Of a stretch of DNA of 64,000 bases, positions 34,601-42,895 are shown in pieces (the stretch's first letter is position 1; each line of letters starts with the position of its first letter). The notes beneath the pieces were generated by a model that was given only the letters and a program-made list of their open reading frames with translations, did not search any database and had not been told where the DNA came from. The DNA is from Liolophura sinensis (taxonomy: Eukaryota; Mollusca; Polyplacophora; Chitonida; Chitonidae), in assembly GCF_032854445.1 (NCBI RefSeq), contig NC_088303.1, positions 25,429,501 to 25,493,500 on the forward strand, written 5' to 3'. Made by a program: the position numbers and the translations under genes.

Positions 34601-35111
34601 CTTTTGGATATTTTCATTTATCCTTGTAATCCTTCTCCACACACCTATTTATACAGTGTGTGTATGAATATTACGACATGCTTTATTTGGGTGCTATGGA
34701 AACATTTTACTCTGATTTCACGCTTTGTGAGTTTACAGGTATTTTATATCTCAGTTCTGTTATTTTGTGGGAGTAATTGGTAGCAGTTTACGTTTGAAGA
34801 ATGATATAATAATTACAAATAATTACATTTGTCTTGTATTTTCCTGTTCAGCTGACGTGACAATTGATGTCGTTTCCCGTGGATGTGTTCAAGAAGCCTT
34901 GGGTCAAACGGATGCCTGTGAGCAGGTCGATGATGGAGTGAAAAGTGGAATAACGAGTATATTTGGTTCTCTAGCGACTGTATCATCCGTAGAGGGTACA
35001 TCCTGCAGATGCTCCACTGACCAATGTAATGGCCAGCAGAAGGTCGCCGTTGAGAAACTGTGCTGGGTGGCTGGACTCCTTTTGGCATTCTGTGTTCACC
35101 ACCTTTGTTGA
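28558..35111 (+). CDS. Ly6/uPAR three-finger protein, three exons, predicted GPI-anchored
   Basis: Exons 28558-28627, 33690-33908 and 34852-35111 join in phase 1 at GT/AG sites to give 182 residues. Residues 1-24 are a signal peptide (basic start, then LLIAAMCLAVSV). The mature part opens LQCLSC and holds ten cysteines (27, 30, 57, 73, 83, 108, 119, 148, 150, 155), the last followed by Asn156, which is the Ly6/uPAR signature. The end is hydrophobic (WVAGLLLAF), as expected for GPI attachment. Family members act at the cell surface or are secreted, often as modulators of receptors or channels; the ligand here is unknown. Insect quiver/sleepless proteins are of the same general type. The first intron carries the virus-like element at 29435-33575 and exons are undamaged, so the gene could still be functional. 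No transcript evidence is available. Confidence 0.85.
28628..29434. other. intron 1, left of the insertion
   Basis: Host intron sequence, AT-rich. I see no gene in it. Confidence 0.6.
29435..29544 (+). repeat. left terminal inverted repeat
   Basis: About 110 bp, matching the reverse complement of 33481-33575. It contains one extra block of about 12 bp (TTTGGAGCAGCG area) relative to the right end. A C-homopolymer follows at 29547. Confidence 0.85.
29590..29913 (+). pseudogene. small hydrophobic virus-like protein, frameshifted
   Basis: The C-terminal frame (29701-29913) encodes a very hydrophobic, glycine-rich segment with AALPGIIGSVLSWLLNLLG and a tryptophan-rich tail, consistent with one or two membrane segments. 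Just upstream, two other frames give a basic, proline-rich stretch (starting GKKRKAIGEEF) and an amphipathic KEWMKKHLQALG helix, which look like the missing N-terminal part. The gene is therefore split by at least two frameshifts. I recall similar small hydrophobic proteins in metazoan Polinton-like ORF sets; the function is unknown. It is the first ORF inside the left inverted repeat. Confidence 0.55.
29920..30105 (-). pseudogene. short ORF remnant with possible membrane segment
   Basis: This minus-strand frame overlaps the end of the next ORF by a few bases and gives a basic start, a PPPNVPTAQTQQ linker and the hydrophobic stretch TTLVVAGVLLDYCF. Beyond about 29914 it runs antisense to the hydrophobic-protein gene, so that part is probably spurious. 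No family is recognised. The tight overlap with the upstream ORF is typical of compact viral gene orders. Confidence 0.35.
30077..30990 (-). pseudogene. large conserved virus-like structural-type protein, broken
   Basis: The C-terminal 159 codons (30077-30556) are open and contain the motif GVERLNDYIRTYVWAIL followed by GTAFDAQKQF. Further upstream on the same strand other frames carry ICVSEGEAFQAQF with VQNQLNFAVWC (30800-30970) and FYVFPRTDWRRDG with NHGLGVAYYY (about 30600-30700). They belong to one protein broken by frameshifts and a stop. I recall close relatives annotated only as uncharacterised proteins in corals and molluscs; within a Polinton a capsid-module role is plausible but unproven. 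A TATAAGG-type motif lies just upstream (31006-31016, minus). Confidence 0.6.
31006..31016 (-). promoter_or_regulatory. TTATAAGGCCG motif upstream of minus-strand ORF
   Basis: On the minus strand TTATAAGGCCG lies about 40 bp upstream of the probable start of the 30077-30990 ORF. The same 11 bases recur at 32137-32147 on the plus strand, upstream of the small ORF there. This looks like a TATA-type core promoter shared by the element's genes; that role is inferred. Confidence 0.45.
31084..31930 (+). pseudogene. virus-like ORF with PKGYY motif, degraded
   Basis: ATG at 31084, with in-frame stops at 31126 and 31147. The same frame then runs open from 31162 to 31356 and includes MGFLLDGEKIEVPKGYYN and a SLRMNEATGRV strand. 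After that the sequence carries on in other frames (LAPILEFGDA near 31385) with further stops. The (K/R)GYY plus NEATGRV pattern resembles proteins I recall from metazoan Polinton-like ORF sets; no function can be assigned. The gene is disrupted by a poly-C run (about 31179-31191) and by a 137 bp partial duplication. Confidence 0.5.
31497..31712 (+). repeat. 137 bp spaced direct duplication
   Basis: About 75 bp starting GAGAATGCGCTGATATCCTC at 31501 recur at 31638 with few changes (shared GCTAGTAGCCACGGTCACCG). The offset is 137 bp. It lies inside the degraded ORF and must have arisen after integration or during decay. Confidence 0.8.
32137..32147 (+). promoter_or_regulatory. TTATAAGGCCG motif, plus strand
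   Basis: Second copy of the motif at 31006-31016, here preceding the 32149-32352 ORF. Confidence 0.4.
32149..32352 (+). pseudogene. short virus-like ORF remnant
   Basis: An open frame without a good start codon gives about 67 residues, with a VESSLEKVRIVAADRMDVGT core and a basic KLRRLRGGQYEGD stretch. It ends at a TAA within TATATAA, ten bases before the next ATG. No family is recognised. Its tight packing against the next ORF and its GC-rich codons fit the element rather than the host. Confidence 0.4.
32361..32827 (+). pseudogene. coiled-coil virus-like protein, one frameshift
   Basis: ATG at 32361; the frame is open to 32726. It encodes an acidic, Ser/Thr-rich start, then a charged helix (RRLQYISAIQKQLETERDA, KKYRRGVNVADAFDS) and SDSEFNQIISERTNYRDL. 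A second frame from about 32698 continues sensibly with VKEELLARGRVLERAEL to a TAG at 32825. I recall a family of such proteins in coral and mollusc mobile elements that has a long glycine-rich membrane region between the two helices; here that region seems absent. Role unknown. A TATATAA lies 10 bp upstream of the ATG. Confidence 0.5.
32916..33120 (-). ncRNA. tandem tRNA-like units with T-run ends
   Basis: On the minus strand two units each carry a near-perfect Pol III B box (GGTTCGATTCC at 32935-32945; GGTTCGATCCC at 33018-33028) and each is followed by a T run (complement of 32916-32922 and 33000-33004), the Pol III terminator. Both begin with a CAGGG word, and a third start word (CAGGGCCACGGTATC) lies at about 33100. 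Pairing of full tRNA arms was not convincing, so these are tRNA-like rather than proven tRNAs. Confidence 0.5.
33481..33575 (-). repeat. right terminal inverted repeat
   Basis: Ends CACCCGTCATATATACTACT at the host junction. It is about 95 bp, with roughly 85 percent identity by eye to the left repeat apart from the 12 bp indel. Confidence 0.85.
33690..33908 (+). CDS. Ly6 gene exon 2
   Basis: The acceptor TTTTTTTTCCAG ends at 33689, and the donor GTATGTATT starts at 33909. The exon codes Gly24 to Ser96 and holds five of the ten conserved cysteines. If intron 2 were retained, the frame would stay open to a stop at 34130-34132. Confidence 0.85.
33909..34851. other. Ly6 gene intron 2
   Basis: 943 bp AT-rich intron with GT/AG ends and a pyrimidine tract (TTGTATTTTCCTGTTCAG). 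No repeat or gene is seen in it. Confidence 0.75.
34852..35111 (+). CDS. Ly6 gene exon 3 (CxC...CN and GPI tail)
   Basis: The acceptor ends at 34851; the stop codon TGA is at 35109-35111. It codes the second half of the three-finger domain with CRCSTDQCN and the hydrophobic C-terminal tail. Confidence 0.85.
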
Positions 35112-35733
35112 ATACGGACGAAAATTTAAAATATAGCTGGAGTGAACCGATCACCATTGTCATTGGCTAAAACTAAAATTCACCTAGCGGAAACAGAGCT
35201 AGATTTCTTTGACAGCCAACTTATTAAACATTTAATATAAATACTTTGGTTATTTTAATGAAAAAGCCACAGGAAATTCGAAATTAGATTCACGATGTCA
35301 ACGTGATAACGGTATATATGAAAGTATTGCACTTATGATTTTTCATAAGTTTTTTCGCACAGTTAAATTTCTGCTTTGAAAAGTTATTTTAGGTGTTATG
35401 TATTTTTAGACATTGGTCTAAATACTAAACTTGTCACATTGGCTTCGATTAACATTTTTCTTGGCATCAAATTACAAATTAACATCGATTACGCTTGAGT
35501 AGGGTTAGATAATTGTTAAATATTATAAGAAATTTTTTTATGAATGGTTCTCGGTGGAATAATATACAGTAATACGTGTGGCTATATTTGTGGAACGAGC
35601 CATAAAGCTCCTAATGAAAAGTTGTATATACCTATAAATATACAGCAGGTGCCAGCGGCTATAAGAATATATCTCCACTTCACGTCCATGCTTTACTCCT
35701 TTGTGTGTTGTGCTTCTAAGGTTTTTTTCTTTC

Positions 35734-35739
35734 AATAAA
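35734..35739 (+). terminator. polyadenylation signal AATAAA
   Basis: First good AATAAA downstream of the Ly6 stop, giving a predicted 3' untranslated region of about 640 bases. Confidence 0.5.
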
Positions 35740-35759
35740 ACTTCTCATAAAATCGTATA

Positions 35760-36850
35760 TGTATCGCTTTGTGTCTACACATTTAGTCCGAAATATGGTG
35801 CTTTATTTTCGAATATTGTATACTCAGACTGTTCTTCAGGAAAATCCTAACCCACAACCCCAGTTCTGCGCAGAGCTGATCCACAACTCTCGTCCAGCTA
35901 AGACTGAACCCTCCACTCATATTTTTTCAAGACCAAACCCACAACATATATTTTTCTCTTAGACTAAAATTCCGAAAAACATCATGGAGATGTTTTTGTT
36001 GACTTAAAATTTCAAAACTCACTCTCAGATACAAGATCTTTTGATATGGCACAATATAACATGTTTCTTTGCAAGTTGAGAGTGACCTCCCCTTGTCTTA
36101 CGCAGAAATTCTCCCTGAGCAAGACAGCCAGAGGTTCCCCGTGCTTGGAGCTATAACACACTATTCAAAAACACAATCTTTGACATCAACACCTTCGGGT
36201 TGTCATTTGTCGAGACTTTGCCTTCCAATACAACAATTTCGCACCAATGACAAACGATGAATAATTCTATTTTTACACAATTTTTTGACATGCCAACGTG
36301 TGACCTTCCGCTTCCAGCTGCATTAGTGCCAAGTCCCGGTAAACCTACAATTCCTCGGCCGAAATGGCGTTGCTCGTTCGAGAACGTTCTACTTGCTCAA
36401 AATCTTACAACTGCTGCAAATGAATGCATGCAAACTAACCTACTACAAGCCTTTTGAGCAAAAGGACAAGTATTCTATGCTTTTCCAGAATTACCATGTG
36501 TACAAGAAAGCAATTACAGCGATTCAAAACAGATTTCATCCACCAGTTAACGTCGTTTCTTGAACGTCATTTTCCCCGAAGTGAATAGCATCCAAACGAG
36601 TCCATTGATGATGACATCTCTGCATTATAAGAACCTTGTGAACTGGGTAATTTTGCTCACCTCACAGCAAGCTATTGCAATTTCTCAAGGTTTAGAAACA
36701 TAAATCGAAGAGTCACGTTCCATTACTAGTGTACAACCTGTCTCTGTCATAAACATAGTAGTGATTCAACAACAATGGAGAATGAAGCCTGTGAACAAAC
36801 ATTTTTTTAGAATGGTTATGAAAAAATGACTTTAGAAACAGAAAAAAGTG
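35760..36850. other. no recognised gene
   Basis: Contains two adjacent small plus-strand open frames (36069-36260 and 36257-36457, overlapping by four bases) with no recognised motif. They could be remnants of a mobile element. Nothing else is supported. Confidence 0.3.
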
Positions 36851-36852
36851 TA

Positions 36853-37385
36853 ACATCATAGATGGCGCCTCTTGTAGTATGAGATCTTTACATATTAACG
36901 GGAAAGATGTAATCGACCGTTACTTTTGAATCACAATCTGTTGGGTTAAGGTCTGTAACGCTCGTCATTTTTGATCTGTATCTAATATCGCTTAATCTGG
37001 GGCTAGGGGCCGTAAAGGTAGTCATGCACATTACCTCTGGCATGATGCTTTTATGAACAGTTCCAATCAAAGCGCGATTGAGATACCTTATTTAATAGCT
37101 ATTTGATCTGGAACTCATTCATAGACTACGAATTTGAACTTTGATATAGAATTCATACCTGGAATATCCACTGTCTGCCCGGCATCATTGAAAACTGATG
37201 ACCGCTTCTCTCTTACCGGCTTTATTTCCTTTAAGAATAATTTTTTACATACCTTTGTCTGTGGGAACTAGTGTTAAACGTTGTTTTGGAAATGGATCTT
37301 GCAATTATCAACTTGGAACGCCCTTTACGGACTACAAATGGTACATGTATATGAATGTCGGACATGACGCTTATATTTATACATA
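36853..37385 (+). repeat. dispersed repeat with conserved peptide frame
   Basis: About 530 bp matching 63190-63720 at high identity. Both copies keep an open frame (37198-37386 here) giving a peptide with SVKRCFGNGSC and LGTPFTDYKWY. The other copy sits directly after a reverse-transcriptase remnant, so this could be the 3' end of the same retroelement. The family is not recognised. Confidence 0.65.
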
Positions 37386-40048
37386 GTGTTAGCAGTATCC
37401 AGATAAGTAGTATAGAATGTTGCAAACGTGTCGTTTAAGGGTGGCGCCATTGAGGTGGCGAAGGTGTGTCGTTGAGTCCGCGCTCCTGCGCGTGACGTCA
37501 AACGTTCCATGTGGCGGCAACACTGATGTCACGTGCGAGAGCATCAGCTCCATGTCGTGCCAAAACGGACCAATAGGTGAGCTCCATTCGCGCCAAAACT
37601 GATATCACGCGCGAGAGCAGCTCCTTCAGCTCGATGTCGGGTCAAAATTGACCAATGGGTGAGCCACATTCCGCGCAAATCTGACCAATGGGTGAGCTCT
37701 ATTCGCGTCAAAACTGACCAATGGGGGTGACCGCGCGGTTTTGATTTTTTTAACCTATATGTTGCCTAACACGTTTCTGTCGTCATATTCTCTGGAATTG
37801 GTGCCTTTTCTATGTAAAATGTAATAAGACAATAATTATTGGACATCATAGCTGCCAGCCTTTGCTCAAGGCACCCAGGCAACATGGACACAAAGTAAAT
37901 CGGGCCCGCGTGTTGGCTTGGCTGGCTCAGCAGGACACGTATACGCTGCACCGTCCCGCTCGACGGCGCTACCCTCGTAATGGGTAGGCTTGTAGAGTTT
38001 GCATGTTGAGCTGCGCGGCGACAAAGCCGACCAATGAGGTGGTTGGGAGGGGTTGTTTTCCCGCTCGGTTATTTCGTTGAGGCTGAGTCGCGCTGAGTCG
38101 TCCAGTGAGAGAGGAGGATGAGGGAGTCGTGCTCGGAAAGGGAGCAAAATAACATTGTATATTTTATAGCATCGTGTAGTATAACATTGTATAGTATAAC
38201 ATTGTATAGTATAACATTGTAACAGTGTGTATTTATTAGTACACATTAGTTATTAGTATTCTATAATATTATGTTTTTGGGTAGGCTTGTAAAAAATTGA
38301 AAACAGGCATTTTCCTATGTAATTTTTTTTTCGGGACGAATTTCTTCACCCACCCTGTTTGCAAAAAGGGAAATCACGTAGTCTCTAGCTTCTGGATTGT
38401 CTTTATAGAATAGTTTGTCCTGTCACACAATTATCTGTTGGTATCGGCAGTCATACCTTTTCGTGTATGTGGAGAAGTGAATAGAGGCGGTCGATGACCT
38501 AGCGAGGATGAGTTTAGATTAGCGACACAGGCCGCCTGGCCCGCTAGACAAAAAAAAATCAAATCAATAACGTCGTCGGTAAGCTCCTCTCCCCCACCCC
38601 CTTCTTAAGGCATTGTTGACGAGGCTCAAACGTGTTTGGTATGGAGCGAAACACTTTAGGACAGTTTTAACAGGGGGAATAAATCCAGGGGTGTAGTATC
38701 ATTGTATAATGAGTTACTTCCCCTGAATTTTATGGAGCGAAACATATCACCCACCGCTATTCGCTTGTGCACATACATGCAAGGGTATGACTGCCGATAC
38801 CATCATATAATTGTGTGACAGGACAAGCTATTCAATTAGACAATCCAGAAGCTAGAGACCACGTGATTTCCCTGGTTGCAAACAGGGTGGGCGAAGAATT
38901 TCGTACTCAGGAATATTAGGCCTACTCAGGAATAGCTATTGTCAAATTGATGTCAGTGATAGTGTATTCGTTGAATTTGTGTCATTTTCAGCTTTTCCAG
39001 ATAGCCTACGTGTTGTTAGGCCGTCGACTAAAACTGACGTGTTTATCATACGATGCAGTATAAACCCATGCCGTATTGGGTACATCAGAATCAGCAGTAC
39101 CATTTGTGAGAGAGCATTTCAGGGGGAATAACTCTGGGCCGCTTTTTGACACGGCTATAGACGAGGACCAGCCTTTGGCACTGTATGGTTTATCTAAGCC
39201 CACATGTTAAACGGGATGTGACTCTATTATAGTTATATTCTACTCTAATATAGTTGTACATACAATAATCAAATCAATTCACATGCCATAATATTGGTCC
39301 CGCAGACTTTGTACTTCCAATGATATGTAGCCTTTTTAAATGGGGGGTGAATAGATATATAGATATATAGCTATATTGATAGCTGTCTCTTCTGCACTTT
39401 CTAACAGTATATATTATAAGCCAATGACATATACGCTCTGGATATCCGTTTAGTAATATCCTCTTCGGGGTCTCACCCCAACATAAAATCCGGCAATCTG
39501 GCCCGTAAGAAAAATCAATAACGTCATCGGCAAGCCTCACGGAGGTTTGCTGACATACTGTGCGCTGGGGTGTCGCGGCGTCACACGCCCCAGACCGTTT
39601 ACACCCAGTCACCATGCTATCCGACCGTACCATTCCCCTACTGCAGTTTTACTATACTATAGCTATAGAATAGTATAGTTATACTCTACTATATTATATA
39701 ATAGTATAGCTATACTCTACTATAGTTATAGGCCTACTCTTCTATTGTTATACTCTACTATACTATACAATATGTTAGTTATACTCTGCTAAACTTGTAC
39801 TCTACTATACTATACAATACTATATATATACTCAAATATAGTTATACTCTAATATAGTTATACTCTACTATAGTTATTGTCTACTCTACTGTACAATATT
39901 ATAGTTATACTCTACTATAGTTATACTCTGCTATACTATACAATACTATAATTATACTCTACTATAGTTTTACTCCACAATACCTTACAATATTATAGAT
40001 ATACTCTACTATAGTTATGTTCCACTATAGTTGTACTCTACTAAACTA

Positions 40049-41352
40049 CACTCGCTGGCCATAAGTATTGCAACATACAGAAAATTGAGAAAGCAATTCA
40101 TTTTCACATGATATTTTATTAATTGATGGCAGGCTCCTAAATCATTTCGTTGCATCGTAGGACAGATAAGTTTGTTTGATAATAACCGTAACTACTATAT
40201 TTCACTGATTCAATATGTTGAATGATTCAAAAATGTTTCAATATTTTGTTGGGTACCCTCGAGCTCGTATGATGGCATTCATTCTTCTTGGCATTGTGTC
40301 ATAAAGCTGTCTTACTCTTTCTGGACTGATATTAGCCCAAGCCATGAAAATGGAGCGGATCAAGTCATTCCTGGTGGTGGGCCTGTCCTTCATAACTGTT
40401 CGGCCAATGTCATCCCAGAGGTTTTTAATCGGTGCAGCAGCTCTGTGGGGAGGGGCATTATCATCCTAAATACGAATGGGTGATCTTGGTCGCCAAAGAT
40501 GTTCCTAATAGATGGTAGCAAATTCTCCTCCAAAATCCTTCGGTAATAGACGTGGTTTATATTTCCGTCTATGAGTACGAGTTCACCGACACCATGTATC
40601 CCGATGCATCCCCATACCATTATGGAAACTTCATTATGGTGCGCAAAGGTCAGGTTTTCGGGATTATGGGAAGTTCTGATCCCGCGCCACACTCGAATTC
40701 TCCCATCATCGAAAGACAAGCAAAATTTAGATTCGTCGGAAAACACAATATGGCGCCAGTTGTCATCCACTGTCCAGTTTCTTACCCTGGTTGCCCATCT
40801 CACTCTCGCCCGTCTGTTGACCGGAGAGATAAGCGGTTTTCTTCTGGAAAGACGGCTAAACATATTGCACTGATGAAGCCGCCGACGGGTAGTCTTGGTT
40901 GAAATTCTCTGACCAATAGCATTGCTCCACCTTTCAGCCAAAAATTTTGCAGGACTGAAACGAGCCAACCGCGTGATACGCAAAAGGCGTCTATCGTCTC
41001 TCGCTGTGGTTTTCCTTTTCCGTCCACTTCTGGGTAATTTGTTACAATTGCCACTTTCGTTATATCTCCTACAAACCCTATAAACAGTTTGACGACAAAC
41101 ACGAAACCGTCTGGTAATTCTCTTAACCGGAATACCCTCAGCTCTCAATACAACAATCTGTTGTCGTTCAACATCTGTCAACTCCCGTGTCTTCGGCATA
41201 ACTAAACCATGTGAAATGCTCCTGAGCTTGCAGCAGCGAAGAACACTTCAACTTGTTATATAAGGAAGTGCATTCTTTATTGCGTAATATACACGGCTCC
41301 TTAGGGTATTTATATGTTAATAGCACGAGGCCGTGGTTGTTCTCAGTGAGTG
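40049..41352 (-). mobile_element. Tc1-like transposon, defective
   Basis: Ends CACTCGCTGG and, on the other side, CAGTGAGTG, each flanked by TA (40047-40048 and 41353-41354). 1304 bp. The minisatellite continues on both sides, showing insertion into it. Confidence 0.8.
40390..41199 (-). pseudogene. Tc1-like transposase, frameshifted and truncated
   Basis: Starts MPKTRELTDVERQQIV. A paired-type helix-turn-helix DNA-binding region covers roughly residues 1-110, and the catalytic domain has FSDESKF (Asp155). One missing base at about 40470 shifts the frame before the second Asp block, and the text afterwards skips from HRAAAPI straight to a LWDD segment. About 30 residues with the third catalytic residue are therefore deleted. 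Tc1 transposases cut and paste DNA at TA sites in the nucleus. This copy cannot do so. Confidence 0.8.
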
Positions 41353-42053
41353 TATACAGTATTATAGTTATACTCTACTATAGTTATAATCTACTATAGT
41401 TATACTGTACTATTGTTATCCTCTACTATACTTATCATCTACTATAGTTATACTACACTCCACTAAATCAATAACGTCATCAGCAAGCCTCACGGACGTT
41501 GGCTGACATACTGTGCGCTGGGGTGTCGCGGCATCACACACCCGAGACCGTTTACACCCAGTCACCGTGCTATCCGACCGTACTATTCCCCTACTGTAGT
41601 TTTACTATAGTATAACTATGCAGTAGTATAGTTATACTCTACTCTACTATACAACATTATAGATATACTCTACTATAGTTATATTCTACTATACCTTACA
41701 ATTTTATAGTTATATTCTACTATAGTTGTGTTCTACTTTAGTTATACTCTACTAAACTATACAGTATTATAGTTATACTCTACTATAGTTATACTCTACT
41801 TTATTAATCAATATTATAGTTATACTCTACTATAGTTATCCCCTACCATAGTTATCCTCTACTACACTTATCATCTACTATAGTTATACTACACTCCACT
41901 AAATCAATAACGTCATCAGCAAGCCTCACGGACGTTGGCTGGCACACTGTGCGCTGGGGTGTCGCGACATCACACGCCCCCAAACCTTTTACACCCAGTC
42001 ACCGGTGCTATCCGACCGTACTATTCCCCTACTGTAGTTTTACTACAGTATAA

Positions 42054-42260
42054 CTATGCAGTAGTATAGTTATTCGGCACGCTTCTGTGTTACAGAGACC
42101 CGCTTTTCCCACCACCACCACCATCGCAAACAAAGCCAGCTCGAGTGCAGCAAGTCTAGACAAGGAGTTTCAGGGTTTCTCTGATATTCTTTTCTCTCGC
42201 GATTTTCAGGGGGAAATTCCCCCCCTGAAATTCTCCCTCGAATTTCACACGTTCAGATAG
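42054..42260 (+). pseudogene. open frame in left half of palindrome core
   Basis: 68 codons without a good ATG. The N-terminal half (LQRPAFPTTTTIANKASSSA) is the same as that of the minus-strand frame at 42245-42577; the second half differs. It shows the palindrome core is made of two inverted copies of one coding start. Confidence 0.45.
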
Positions 42261-42577
42261 GAGGGGATGGCTCCGAGATCGCTGAGCAAGTAATTGTAGA
42301 GATCTTGGACTGACTTGTCGCGGGTAAAATGGCTCCGAATGGAGCGCCAATGCTGCCAATACAGTTCCCGTATATCACTTTCACTGCTAGGCAGGAGATC
42401 GTCGAGGGGTTGGGTCGGGTCGGGCTGGAACTGACTCGCCGGGATCTTCCACTTTTCCTTGATCGACTCCTCCGTCCCTAGACTTGCTGCACTCGAGCTG
42501 GATTTGTTTGCAGTGATGGTCGTGGTGGTGGAGGCAAAAGCGGGTCTCTGTAACGCAGAAGCGTGACAAATAATAGC
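42245..42577 (-). pseudogene. 110-codon open frame at palindrome core, unknown family
   Basis: There is no ATG, but the frame is open and protein-like: a Ser/Thr-rich start (FASTTTTITANKSSSS), then a compositionally normal domain with KEKWKIPASQF, RELYWQHWRSIRSHFTR and VQDLYNYLLSDL. The Trp/Arg-rich helix recalls fragments seen in predicted proteins of mollusc and coral mobile elements. It may be an exon of the palindromic element's own gene or a captured host exon. An exon of a spliced gene would explain the missing start codon. Function unknown. Confidence 0.45.
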
Positions 42578-42589
42578 CTAAGTAGAGTG

Positions 42590-42895
42590 GAGTGTAGTAT
42601 AATTATAGTAGAGTATAACTATAGTAGAGTATAACTATAATATTGTATAGTATAGTATATTATAACTATAGTAGAGTATAACTATAATATAGTATAGTAT
42701 AGTATAACTATAGAAGAGTATAACTATAATATTGTAATGTATAGTAGGGTGTAAATATAGTAGAGTATAACTATAATATTGAATATATAGTAGAGTCTAA
42801 CTATAGTAGAGTATAACTATAATATTGTATTGTATAGTAGAGTATAACTATAGTAGAGTATAACTATAATATTGAATAGTATAGTAGAATATTTT
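42590..42895 (-). repeat. AT minisatellite, right arm
   Basis: Reverse complement of the left minisatellite (GTAGAGTATAACTATA units). Confidence 0.85.

Larger units (their letters stand above)
39506..42050 (+). repeat. AT minisatellite with higher-order repeats, left
   Basis: Runs of TATAGTTATACTCTACTA units (about 39640-40046 and 41355-42070) are separated by a block of about 140 bp beginning AATCAATAACGTCATC that occurs at 39513, 41467 and 41904. The last two are 437 bp apart. The 40049-41352 part is the Tc1 insertion. Confidence 0.85.

Noticed and set aside
37866-38246. 126-codon minus-strand ORF starting in TATACAATG repeats
   Set aside because: Start lies in low-complexity repeat and the frame is not kept in the inverted copy at 44.5 kb beyond chance.
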